DNA of 23,596 nucleotides from an uncultured bacterium. GTDB lineage: Bacteria > Pseudomonadota > Gammaproteobacteria > Burkholderiales > Burkholderiaceae_F. Location of the stretch: NCBI GenBank assembly GCA_905215795.1, contig CAJMRV010000009.1:1-23596 (forward strand), given 5' to 3'. The notes beneath the pieces were generated by a model, which was not told the DNA's origin, searched no databases, and saw only the letters and a program-made list of their open reading frames with translations. Shown in pieces: positions 7,161-15,858 of the stretch. The position numbers were made by a program, and so were the translations under genes. Every line of letters starts with the position of its first letter. The first letter of the stretch is position 1.

Positions 7161-8213
7161 ATGGAAAACAAGTTCACGAAGACGCTTCTCGCCTGGCATG
7201 CAGCATGCGGCCGCCACGACCTGCCCTGGCAGGTGCGCGACGACTGGTACGCGCGCATCCTCTCGGAGGTGATGCTCCAGCAGACCCAGGTGAAGACGGT
7301 GATCCCGTATTTCGAACGGTTCATGGCCGCCTATCCCACGGCGGCGGACCTCGCGGCCGCGGACGACGAGGACGTCATGGCCCTCTGGGCCGGACTGGGC
7401 TATTACTCCCGCGCGAGGAACCTCCTCAAGGCGATCCGCACCGTGATGACCGAATGGAACGGGGAGTGCCCGCCCGACGCCGCCTCGCTCGCCACGCTCC
7501 CGGGGATCGGCCCTTCGACCGCGGGGGCCGTCTCGGCCTTCGTCAACAAGGAGCGCTCGATCATGGCCGACGGCAATGCCAAGCGCGTCATCGCCCGCGT
7601 GTTCGCGATCCCGGGCCATCCGGGCCTGAAGTCCTTCGAGGATGCGGTCTGGAAGAAGGCCGCGGAGCTCCTCCCGGAGAGCGCGGAGATGCCCGCCTAC
7701 ACGCAGGGGCTCATGGACATGGGCGCGCTCGTCTGCCGGAGGAACCCCGACTGCGAAGTCTGTCCGATGAAGGACTTCTGCCTGGCCCGTGAGCGCGGGC
7801 TCCAGACCGAGATCCCGGGGAAGAAGCCCAGGAAGGAGCGTCCCGTGCGCCATGCGCTTGCCTGGTTCATCCTCGACGATGAGGCGGTCTGGGTGCGAAA
7901 GCAGGACGGACGCGGCGTCTGGCACGCGCTCTGGATCCCGCCCATGACGGAGTTCGACCCCGTCGGGGGCTACTCGAGGGAGGTTCCTGCGGAATTCGCC
8001 CCCGTCGTCGCTTCGACGAAGGCCGCCCCCGTGATCACGCACGACTTCTCCCACTACAGGCTGGAGATCTACCCCGTCGTATGCCGCCTCGCCCCCGGGG
8101 CGGTCCCCGCCGGACTCACGCGGCTCCCCCTCAATGCGCTCGACTCGCTTGCGCTCCCGAGTCCCGTGAGGGCGTTCCTCTCGGGGTTCGAACCCTTCGA
8201 CCTGAAGCCCTGA
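7161..8213 (+). CDS. mutY: A/G-specific adenine DNA glycosylase MutY
   Basis: Removes adenine mispaired with 8-oxoguanine, preventing G:C to T:A changes. The 350-residue protein has the catalytic Glu in SEVMLQQTQV (E36), the helix-hairpin-helix LPGIGPSTAGAV (113-124), the catalytic Asp in ADGNAKRV (D137), an iron-sulfur cluster loop (C192, C198, C201, C207), and a NUDIX-like C-terminal domain with the FSH motif (DFSHYRLEIYPV) that recognises 8-oxoguanine. The cysteine spacing is C-X5-C-X2-C-X5-C, one residue shorter in the first interval than the usual C-X6-C. It is the only plus-strand gene before 22182. Relatives commonly have mutY near rapZ and the TPR-lolB group, so the location is expected. 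The ribosome-binding site is weak (AGAGG, 12 bases away). Confidence 0.95.
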   Translation: MENKFTKTLLAWHAACGRHDLPWQVRDDWYARILSEVMLQQTQVKTVIPYFERFMAAYPTAADLAAADDEDVMALWAGLGYYSRARNLLKAIRTVMTEWNGECPPDAASLATLPGIGPSTAGAVSAFVNKERSIMADGNAKRVIARVFAIPGHPGLKSFEDAVWKKAAELLPESAEMPAYTQGLMDMGALVCRRNPDCEVCPMKDFCLARERGLQTEIPGKKPRKERPVRHALAWFILDDEAVWVRKQDGRGVWHALWIPPMTEFDPVGGYSREVPAEFAPVVASTKAAPVITHDFSHYRLEIYPVVCRLAPGAVPAGLTRLPLNALDSLALPSPVRAFLSGFEPFDLKP

Positions 8214-8256
8214 TGTCCTGACGCAGGGACGGGTCTTGAGAATCCTGAAAAGAAGA

Positions 8257-8281
8257 AAGGCGCCCGAAGGGCGCCTTTTTC
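8257..8281. terminator. Bidirectional intrinsic terminator between mutY and rapZ
   Basis: AAGGCGCCC (8257-8265) pairs perfectly with GGGCGCCTT (8269-8277) around the loop GAA and is followed by a T-run on the plus strand. The minus strand also reads into a T-rich stretch (TTTCTTCTTTT). It lies between the converging mutY and rapZ genes and can serve both. Confidence 0.9.
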
Positions 8282-8300
8282 ATGGCCCGCTTCATTTCCT

Positions 8301-9194
8301 TCAGCGGGTCTGTTCGAGTTGTTCGGGACGCATCGAGGCCTTCCCGTCGAGGATGCGGTGCCGCACGGCGGTGCCGAACTTCCCCTTGAAGTGGCGTCCG
8401 AGCGCCTCGGCGACGTACACCGAGCGGTGCTGACCGCCGGTGCAGCCGATCGCCACGGTGAGGTAGTGGCGGTTCTGCTCCATGTAGTCGGGGAGCCAGC
8501 GTTCGATGAAGCGGATGATGTCGTCGATCATCTCGCGGGTCTGGGGCTGCTCCTCGAGCCAGTGCGCGACCGGTTCGTCGCGGCCCGTCAGGGGGCGGAG
8601 CGCCGGGTCGTAGTAGGGATTGGGCAGGCAGCGCACGTCGAAGACGAGGTCCGCCGCGACGGGCACGCCGTGCTTGAAGCCGAAGGACTCGAAGGTGAGC
8701 GTCATGGAGGCGCGGGGCTGCGCGACGAAGGCGCGCACCCAGTTCCTGAGCTGACCCGGCAGGAGCGCCGTCGTGTCCATGAGGGCGGCCCCGAGGCTCA
8801 GGGGTTCGAGGAGGTCGCGCTCCTTCTTGATGAGTTCGATCAGGGTCGGACAGTCGTCCCCGCCGCGCATCTTTGCGAGCGGATGCTGGCGGCGCGTCTC
8901 CGAGAAACGCTGCAGGAGCTCGTCGTCGGAGGCCGTCAGGAAGAGCACGCGCACGTCGATCCCCTCGCCCGAGAGCTGGGAGAGCGCGTCCATCGAGTGT
9001 TCGAACGAGTCCTGGCTGCGCGCGTCGATGGCGACGGCGGTCTTCTGGATGCCGTTGGCCTTGAGGTAGCCCGCCACGGGCATGAGGAAGGGGCCGGGCA
9101 GGTTGTCGATGCAGAAATATCCGCAGTCCTCCAATTGACGGATCACGATGGATTTACCGCTCCCGGAGAGTCCGGTGACCAGGATGAGCTGCAT
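8301..9194 (-). CDS. rapZ: RNase adapter / nucleotide-binding protein RapZ
   Basis: P-loop protein. In enteric bacteria it delivers the small RNA GlmZ to RNase E and senses glucosamine 6-phosphate; the RNA target in Betaproteobacteria is not established. The 297-residue product has a Walker A GLSGSGKS (8-15), the following LEDCGYFCIDNLP, the central FKHGVPVAADLVFDVRCLPNPYY segment, and the C-terminal RNA-binding domain with IGCTGGQHRSVYVAEAL. I chose the ATG at 9194 because AAAGGAG lies seven bases upstream and the protein then begins like other RapZ proteins; an in-frame ATG at 9248 would overlap ptsN and add 18 unconserved residues. It follows ptsN by 19 bases. The HPr kinase gene hprK, usually found between the two in this order, is missing. 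Confidence 0.94.
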   Translation of the reverse strand: MQLILVTGLSGSGKSIVIRQLEDCGYFCIDNLPGPFLMPVAGYLKANGIQKTAVAIDARSQDSFEHSMDALSQLSGEGIDVRVLFLTASDDELLQRFSETRRQHPLAKMRGGDDCPTLIELIKKERDLLEPLSLGAALMDTTALLPGQLRNWVRAFVAQPRASMTLTFESFGFKHGVPVAADLVFDVRCLPNPYYDPALRPLTGRDEPVAHWLEEQPQTREMIDDIIRFIERWLPDYMEQNRHYLTVAIGCTGGQHRSVYVAEALGRHFKGKFGTAVRHRILDGKASMRPEQLEQTR

Positions 9195-9213
9195 GTTTCC
9201 GCTCCTTTGTGGG

Positions 9214-9729
9214 CTAGTTCGTGGGGTCTTCGTTCCCGGAGGCGCCACCGTCCTCTTCGGGTTCGGGGGGAGCCGGCGGCTCCCAGTCGTGGATGAACCG
9301 GCAGATCGCCTCCTCGCTCGGGCTCGTCCTGAGGAAGTCGCGGGCGTGCTCGTCGGAGAGCAGTCCGGCGATTTCGCGGAGCACCGTGAGGTAGTCCCCC
9401 TCGTCCTTCTCGGGGATGAGCAGGCAGAGGAACACGTTGACGGGTTCGTTGTCGCCCGCGTCGAGGGCGACCGGCTCGCGGGTCCTCAGGAAGGCGAGCG
9501 AGAGCACGTCGATGTCGGCGAGGCGGCCGTGCGGGATGCCGCAGCCGTGGCCGAGGCAGGTCGAGCCGATCTTCTCGCGTGCGAACAAGGCGTCGAAGGC
9601 TTCCGTGTGGGGGACTCCCGAGGAACGTTCGAAGATGAGGGAGGCTTCTTCGAACACGCGTTTGCGGCTCAGGGCGTCGACGTCGATGCGGACGCAGTCC
9701 AGGGGAAGCAGTGAGGCTAAATGGTTCAT
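9214..9729 (-). CDS. ptsN: Nitrogen PTS EIIA component (EIIA-Ntr)
   Basis: Phosphate-accepting regulator of the nitrogen-related phosphotransferase system; its phosphorylation state influences potassium uptake, nitrogen and envelope stress responses. The 171-residue protein shows the PTS EIIA type 2 fold with the phospho-accepting His in GHGCGIPHGRL (H67), followed by the VNVFLCLLIPEKDEGDYLTVLREIAGLL segment typical of PtsN. The C-terminal 25 or so residues are a Pro/Glu-rich extension (PPAPPEPEEDGG) not needed for the fold. It lies after rpoN with a 96-base gap in which the ribosome hibernation factor gene hpf, a usual neighbour, is not present. No strong ribosome-binding site precedes the ATG. 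Partners EI-Ntr and NPr are not in this window. Confidence 0.93.
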   Translation of the reverse strand: MNHLASLLPLDCVRIDVDALSRKRVFEEASLIFERSSGVPHTEAFDALFAREKIGSTCLGHGCGIPHGRLADIDVLSLAFLRTREPVALDAGDNEPVNVFLCLLIPEKDEGDYLTVLREIAGLLSDEHARDFLRTSPSEEAICRFIHDWEPPAPPEPEEDGGASGNEDPTN

Positions 9730-9825
9730 TGAATGAAAGCGCCGGATCCGCCCCTTTCCCGGGGGAGGGCCCGACGCGTCGTTTGATGGGACTATCAGTC
9801 TAGCAAAAAAGGCGTTTGAGCGGTT

Positions 9826-11301
9826 TCAGGCCCGCCGGCGCAGGCGCGTGGAGGGAATCCCGGCCGACTCCCGGTACTTGGCGACGGTGCGCCGCGCGAC
9901 GGTGAGGCCGCTCTCGGATAGCCGGTCGGCGATGGCCTGGTCGGAGAACGGCTTGGCGGGGTCCTCACCGGCGATGATCGCCTTGACGGCCTCGAGCACG
10001 GCGTCCGCGCTCGTCTCGGTCACCTCGCCCGTGGCGGCGTCCACGTTGGTGAAACGCGCCGACGAGAAGAGGTTCTTCATCTCGACCATGCCCCTCGGGG
10101 AGAGCACGAACTTGCCGGCCACGGCCCTCGAGACCGTCGAGGGGCTCACGCCGAGCGCGTCGGCGGCCTCGCTCATCGAGAGCGGTTCGAGCGCGGCCGA
10201 GGGATCGGTGAACCAGCCCGCCTGGCGTTCCACGAGGAGGTTGGAGATCCGTCCCAGGGTCTCCCGGCGCTGTTCGACGGCCTTCATGAAGAGGCGCGCC
10301 TCCGCGAGGTGGTTGTCGAAGAGCGCCCTGGGGAGGTTGGCCCGGGCCGCCTCGAAGGCGGCCTTCTCCACGAACCCCATGGAAGGCGCCCCGTCCGAGC
10401 AGATCTGTGCGGTGAGGCGTCCCCCTTCGAGCCGGACGACGACGTCGGGCACGACGTAGTTGTCCTCCTCCTCGCGGGGGAGCGAGACGGGGTGCGGGGA
10501 CAGGGTCTTCATCACGGCGAGGGCCTTTTCGAGCGCCTCCTCGTCGCCGTCGGCGGCTTCGAGGAGCGCGGGGCGGTTCTCGGTGATGATCGCGGTGAAG
10601 GCCTCGTCGAGCAGTTTCTCGAGGAGTGCGGCGGTGTCGGCGTCGACGCCCCCGGAGCGCATGAGCGCGCCGGTCTGCAGCGTGAGCGCCTCCGCGGGGC
10701 CCGAGGCTCCGAGGCCGGGGATCGTGCGGTGCTTGAGGATGAAGAGGGCGCGCCGCCATTCGACGAGGGGCACGCCGGGGTGCCCCGCTTCGGCGAGGCA
10801 GCGTTCGTATTCGAGGGCGAGCGTCTCGACCGGGGTCGTGATGAACCCGTGCTCGTCGAGTTCGTCGACGAGGCACTCGAAGAGGAGCGGCTGGAGGTCC
10901 CCCTCGGCCATGCACCGGAGGTCGACGAGGATCTCCTCCCTCACGTCCTCGCGTCCGGGGACGTTCTCGATGGGGTCGGTCCCCGGGCCTGATGCGGAGG
11001 CGGGACGCCCCCATGAGGGCGTCCCGTCGAAGATGGCGTCGGATTCGGATGCGTTCTCGGGGGAGGATTCCCCGGTCGTCCCGGAAGCTGGACGGTCGTC
11101 CCCGCCCGCGTCCGCGTCGTCGGCCGCCCGGTCCGCTCCGGCCCCGTCCGTGCGTTCGACGAGCGGGTTCGTGTTGAGGAGCAGTTCGGCCTCGCCGATG
11201 AGCTCCGAGCGCGAGAGCTGGAGCACCTTCATCGACTGGATCTGCTCGAGCGTGAGGCTCTGGGTCTGTCGGGCGTCCTGGACGAGTTTCTGGGCGTTCA
11301 C
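9826..11301 (-). CDS. rpoN: RNA polymerase sigma-54 factor
   Basis: Alternative sigma factor that directs polymerase to -24/-12 promoters and needs an ATP-driven enhancer-binding activator such as NtrC. The 491-residue protein has the Gln/Leu-rich region I (QTQSLTLEQIQSMKVLQLS...NTNPLVE, roughly 13-50), an acidic region II (about 51-100, rich in Asp, Gly, Ser), the core-binding domain, a helix-turn-helix (MSEAADALGVSPSTVSRAVAGK), and the diagnostic RpoN box ARRTVAKYRE at residues 469-478. Region I is more diverged than usual (IQSMKVLQLS in place of LQQAIRLLQLS). It starts with GTG at 11301, three bases after the lptB stop, so lptB and rpoN are read as one unit. A matching promoter is present in this window upstream of gltI. 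Confidence 0.95.
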   Translation of the reverse strand: MNAQKLVQDARQTQSLTLEQIQSMKVLQLSRSELIGEAELLLNTNPLVERTDGAGADRAADDADAGGDDRPASGTTGESSPENASESDAIFDGTPSWGRPASASGPGTDPIENVPGREDVREEILVDLRCMAEGDLQPLLFECLVDELDEHGFITTPVETLALEYERCLAEAGHPGVPLVEWRRALFILKHRTIPGLGASGPAEALTLQTGALMRSGGVDADTAALLEKLLDEAFTAIITENRPALLEAADGDEEALEKALAVMKTLSPHPVSLPREEEDNYVVPDVVVRLEGGRLTAQICSDGAPSMGFVEKAAFEAARANLPRALFDNHLAEARLFMKAVEQRRETLGRISNLLVERQAGWFTDPSAALEPLSMSEAADALGVSPSTVSRAVAGKFVLSPRGMVEMKNLFSSARFTNVDAATGEVTETSADAVLEAVKAIIAGEDPAKPFSDQAIADRLSESGLTVARRTVAKYRESAGIPSTRLRRRA

Positions 11302-11304
11302 GGC

Positions 11305-12060
<756 letters not shown>

Positions 12061-12061
12061 G

Positions 12062-12664
12062 TTACTGGCCTTGCTTTTCAGTGGGGGTCAACGTCACGGA
12101 CGTCGACAGGGACGGGGTGGCGGCGGCCGGCTTGGCGGGCTCGCTCTTCCTCGGGGCGATGATCGTGGTGACGCGCTGGGGCTGTCCGTTGACGACGCCG
12201 CCCTTGATCTCGGCACGGCCGTTGCTCATGTCGTAGGCGATCACTTCGCCGCTCGTGGAATCCTTCTGGACCCCGTTGACGGTGCGGGTGAGCTTGGCGC
12301 GGCCCTTCAGGGTGACCATGTCGCTCTCCTCGTCGTAGATGATCCGTTCGGCGTTGGCGTTGATCCATTCGGCCTGACCGGGCGTCTTGGGGTCGCGCTG
12401 CTGCTTGAACGAGGCGGGCGAGCCCTTGAGTTCGATGCGGCGGTAGCCCTTGGGGGTGATCGACATGTCCAGTCGCGCGCCCCTCAGGGCCGTGGAGCCC
12501 TGGTTGACGGCCACGTTCCCGGAGTAGGAGGCCATCTGCTTGACCTCGTCTCCGAAGAAGGAGTCGGCCTGGATTTCGATGGGCTGGCGGCGGTCGCTCG
12601 TGAGCGCCTGCGCGCTGCCGGCTCCGAGACAGAGGAGCGTGGTGAGGATCAGGAATTTCTTCAT
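12062..12664 (-). CDS. lptA: LPS transport periplasmic protein LptA
   Basis: Periplasmic bridge protein that carries lipopolysaccharide from LptC to the outer-membrane LptDE complex. The 200-residue precursor has a signal peptide ending near GAGSAQA (about residue 20). The OstA-type beta-jellyroll follows, opening with QPIEIQADS and continuing through YSGNVAVNQGSTALRGARLDM, NAERIIYDEESDMVTLKGRAKL and STSGEVIAYDMSNGRAEIKGG. The C terminus is a Pro/Ala/Thr-rich tail. The ATG at 12664 overlaps the lptC stop as ATGA; a longer in-frame extension upstream overlaps lptC and is not plausible. lptB follows after one base. Confidence 0.95.
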   Translation of the reverse strand: MKKFLILTTLLCLGAGSAQALTSDRRQPIEIQADSFFGDEVKQMASYSGNVAVNQGSTALRGARLDMSITPKGYRRIELKGSPASFKQQRDPKTPGQAEWINANAERIIYDEESDMVTLKGRAKLTRTVNGVQKDSTSGEVIAYDMSNGRAEIKGGVVNGQPQRVTTIIAPRKSEPAKPAAATPSLSTSVTLTPTEKQGQ

Positions 12665-13272
12665 TTGGCTTGGCCCGCCTTCTGGGCGGTCTTCGAACGG
12701 ATGACGGTGGTGACCCCGCCGTTGAGCTCCACGCTGCGAGCGATGTGGTCGTAGTGCAGGCCGCGGCGGCTTTCGGTCGTGTCGATGCCCCATTGCAGGC
12801 GCACCGGCTTGTTGGTGTCGAACGTGTAGGTGTCCAGATAACCCTTAAGATAATCGGTTTGGAAATGGAAGGGAAGGTCCTTGCCGAAGGCGCTCCGGTC
12901 GAGCCTGACGCCGCCCATGAGTTCGAGCGAGCGAAGGCCGTCGTTGCTCCAGGCCTTGTCGGCGTGGATGGCGAGCTTGGCGAGGTTCGGGTTGAGCGTG
13001 GCGTAGTCCACGCCCTCGGCCTTCACGCGGTTGTCGGTGAAGTGCTCCATTTCCCGTGCGAAGAGGCGGTGCTTGGCGGAGCCGTCGGCGTTGTAGTCGG
13101 TGAGCGTGATCTCGCGCGCCGAGAAGTCGGGGCTCTCGGGGCTCGGCACGTACTTGAGTCCGGCGAGGTACTGCTGGATGGAATACATGTAGGTCGCGCC
13201 GACGAGCGCGGCTAACAGGGCGACCCCGACGATGGCCGTCACGCGGTCGCGCATAAAAGGACGTTTACTCAC
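12661..13272 (-). CDS. lptC: LPS export protein LptC
   Basis: Bitopic inner-membrane protein that receives lipopolysaccharide from LptB2FG and hands it to LptA. A single membrane helix near the N terminus (VTAIVGVALLAALVGATYMY) is followed by a periplasmic LptC/YrbK domain (PDFSAREITLTDYNADGSAKHRLFA, HFQTDYLKGYLDTYTF, GLHYDHIARSVELNGGV). I prefer the GTG at 13272, because AGGTG lies six bases upstream, giving 203 residues. Alternatives are an ATG at 13254 and a TTG at 13341 that would add an Arg/Pro-rich 23-residue head. Its stop overlaps the lptA start by four bases. It is separated from kdsC by 186 bases, unusually long within this operon. Confidence 0.9.
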   Translation of the reverse strand: MSKRPFMRDRVTAIVGVALLAALVGATYMYSIQQYLAGLKYVPSPESPDFSAREITLTDYNADGSAKHRLFAREMEHFTDNRVKAEGVDYATLNPNLAKLAIHADKAWSNDGLRSLELMGGVRLDRSAFGKDLPFHFQTDYLKGYLDTYTFDTNKPVRLQWGIDTTESRRGLHYDHIARSVELNGGVTTVIRSKTAQKAGQAK

Positions 13273-13458
13273 TCGAGACACCTGGGTGGGACGCACGGGC
13301 GGGCGTCCGGCCGTGCCGTTCGCCCTGCGTCGTGTGGACAAGGATCCGGAAGGGCGCGTTCGATGCGCGGCGGGCGTTGCGCCCGCGGTCTCCCGAATCC
13401 ATCATTTTAACGTGTTTCACCGGGGCCTTCCCTTAAAAGGGGCTCCCGATGAGGCGCC
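13273..13458. other. Spacer between kdsC and lptC with hairpins
   Basis: This 186-base gap holds a 7-bp hairpin, GCGGGCG (13370-13376) with CGCCCGC (13380-13386) and a 3-base loop, without a T-run, plus a short CCCTT/AAGGG repeat near 13430. A TAAAAT element on the minus strand (about 13408-13403) resembles a -10 box but has no matching -35. It could hold a weak lptC promoter or an mRNA processing site; nothing stronger is visible. Confidence 0.3.
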
Positions 13459-13995
13459 TCACGGATTGACGTAGGTCTTCTCGATGAGTTCCTCCCAGAC
13501 GCCCTGGGCGCGGAGGATCTTCTCGGCCATCGCACGCACCGCGCCGCGCCCGCCGTCGAAGGGCGCCTGGAAGTCCACGAAGGGGACGACCATGTGGTCG
13601 GCGTCGGCCGGGCAGCAGGCGAAGCCCGCGCGCTTGAGGAGCGCGAGGTCGGGCACGTCGTCGCCCATGTAGGCGACTTCGTCGTCCCTGAGGCCGAGCT
13701 TTTCAAGGAGGCGCTCGTAGGCGGGCACCTTGAAGCGTTCGTTCTGGAAGAGGAGCTCGATGCCGAGCTCCCTGGCGCGTTCCTCGACGATCTTCGAGGA
13801 GCGGCCCGTGATGATGGCGATCGGGATGCCGGCCTTCTGGAGCATCTTGATGCCCAGGCCGTCGCGCACGTGGAAGCGCTTGAAGCACTCGCCCTCGTTG
13901 CCGATGCAGATCGCGCCGTCCGAGAGGACGCCGTCGACGTCGAGGATGACGAGGCGGATGCGCTTCATCTTTTCATTGAGTTCGGTTTCCGTCAT
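13459..13995 (-). CDS. kdsC: KDO 8-phosphate phosphatase
   Basis: Removes phosphate from 3-deoxy-D-manno-octulosonate 8-phosphate to give KDO, the inner-core LPS sugar. The 178-residue protein has the short C0-type HAD layout of KdsC: nucleophile motif DVDGVLSDG (D19 and D21), motif II Thr in ITGRSS (T63), a lysine near residue 89 and the metal-binding MGDDVPD (110-116). The usual QG-x2-DK segment before the lysine reads QNERFK here. Its ATG overlaps the kdsD stop (TGATG), so translation is coupled. Membership in the kdsD-kdsC-lpt cluster fixes the role. Confidence 0.95.
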   Translation of the reverse strand: MTETELNEKMKRIRLVILDVDGVLSDGAICIGNEGECFKRFHVRDGLGIKMLQKAGIPIAIITGRSSKIVEERARELGIELLFQNERFKVPAYERLLEKLGLRDDEVAYMGDDVPDLALLKRAGFACCPADADHMVVPFVDFQAPFDGGRGAVRAMAEKILRAQGVWEELIEKTYVNP

Positions 13996-14978
13996 CAGAG
14001 CACCTTGGCGTTGATCAGGTCGTGGAGATGCAGGGCGCCCACCAGGTGGTGCTTTTCATCGACCACGAGGAGCTGGTTGCACTGGCATTCGTTGAGCAGC
14101 TTGACGGCGCTCGCGGCGAGCGCGTCGGCGCCGATCGTGCGGGGGTTCCTCGTCATGACGTCGCCGATCACGAGCGGGCGGATGTCGCCCACGCGTTCGA
14201 TCAGGCGGCGCAGGTCGCCTTCCGTGAAGATGCCGACGACCTCGCCCGCGGCGTTCACGACGGCGGTCATGCCGATGTGCTTGCGGGTGATCTCGCCGAC
14301 GGCCTCGAGCAGGCCCACGTCCTCGCGCACGACCGGGATCGCGTCGCCCGTCCTCATCACGTTCTCGACGTGGATGAGCAGGCGGCGGCCCAGGGCGCCG
14401 CCCGGATGGGAGCGAGCGAAGTCCTCCTTGGTGAAGCCCTTCGCGGAGAGCAGCGACACGGCGAGCGCGTCGCCCAGGGCGAGCGTCACCGTGGTGGACG
14501 TCGTCGGGGCGAGGTTGAGCGGGCAGGCCTCGCGCTCGACGTGGCAGTTGATGTGCACGTCGGCGTGGCGGGCGAGCGTCGAGTCGGGGTTGCCCGTCAT
14601 CGCGATGAGCTTGGCGCCCTCGCGCTTGAGCGTGGGCACGAAGGTGAGCAGTTCGTTGGTTTCACCCGAGTAGGAGATGCCGATCACGACGTCGCTCGAG
14701 GTGATCATGCCCAGGTCGCCGTGGGCCGCTTCGGCGGCGTGCACGAAGTAGGCGGGCGTGCCCGTGGAGGCGAAGGTGGCGGCGAGCTTGCGGCCGATGT
14801 GGCCGGACTTGCCGACGCCGGAGACGATCAGGCGTCCCTTGCAGTTGAGGATGAGGCGGTTGGCTTCGACGAATTCGTCGCCGAGACCCGCGGCGGCGGT
14901 CTCGATCGCGCCGGCTTCGCGGTGGAGCACCTCGCGGGCGAGGTTCAGGGCGTGCTGAGGATCGAAGGTGTAGTCCAT
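13995..14978 (-). CDS. kdsD: D-arabinose 5-phosphate isomerase
   Basis: Interconverts ribulose 5-phosphate and arabinose 5-phosphate, the first committed step to KDO. The 327-residue protein has an N-terminal SIS sugar-isomerase domain (GRLIVSGVGKSGHIGRKLAATFASTGTPAYFVHAAEAAHGDLGM..., ISYSGETNEL) and two C-terminal CBS domains (from DVMTRNPRTIGADALAASAVKLL and the preceding DAIPVVREDVGLLEAVGEI), the normal KdsD layout. It is the first gene of the kdsD-kdsC-lptC-lptA-lptB-rpoN series and lies just past the gltL terminator, so a promoter should fall in 14979-15022. I see only a TATCAT element without a partner there. Confidence 0.96.
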   Translation of the reverse strand: MDYTFDPQHALNLAREVLHREAGAIETAAAGLGDEFVEANRLILNCKGRLIVSGVGKSGHIGRKLAATFASTGTPAYFVHAAEAAHGDLGMITSSDVVIGISYSGETNELLTFVPTLKREGAKLIAMTGNPDSTLARHADVHINCHVEREACPLNLAPTTSTTVTLALGDALAVSLLSAKGFTKEDFARSHPGGALGRRLLIHVENVMRTGDAIPVVREDVGLLEAVGEITRKHIGMTAVVNAAGEVVGIFTEGDLRRLIERVGDIRPLVIGDVMTRNPRTIGADALAASAVKLLNECQCNQLLVVDEKHHLVGALHLHDLINAKVL

Positions 14979-15022
14979 TGTTTTGTGTCCAGACGAGTGG
15001 GGTGTTGCCCTTAATGATAGCG

Positions 15023-15045
15023 AAAAGCGCCCCGTGGGGCGCTTT
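15023..15045 (-). terminator. Intrinsic terminator of the gltIJKL operon
   Basis: AAAGCGCCCC (15024-15033) pairs perfectly with GGGGCGCTTT (15036-15045) around a 2-base loop. On the minus strand the stem runs into TTTTCGC. It lies 45 bases past the gltL stop and insulates kdsD from the transporter operon. A second 7-bp stem, CCCGGCC/GGCCGGG (15062-15080), lies between it and gltL. Confidence 0.88.
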
Positions 15046-15089
15046 CATGCTCGGGCGGGGACCCGGCCTTGCCGGCCGGGCGGAACCGC

Positions 15090-15824
<735 letters not shown>

Positions 15825-15858
15825 GATGTGAAGGATTCCTTACTTGAATAATGTGTTC

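Noticed and set aside
5269..7272. 667-codon plus-strand reading frame antisense to the TPR gene
   Set aside because: Low-complexity Leu/Glu/Val/Arg composition and no recognisable domain; the opposite strand codes a coherent TPR protein with signal peptide.
12665..12793. 43-residue N-terminal extension of LptA
   Set aside because: It would overlap lptC by 130 bases and lacks a signal peptide at its start; the ATG at 12664 gives a proper signal sequence and an ATGA overlap.
13413..13420. TGTTTCAC half of a parS site
   Set aside because: The other half reads CGGGGCCT, with no palindrome, so ParB would not be expected to bind.
14540..14556. TGGCAGT-N4-GTGCA resembling a sigma-54 promoter
   Set aside because: Mismatched in both elements and located inside kdsD coding sequence; not comparable with the perfect site at 18364-18380.
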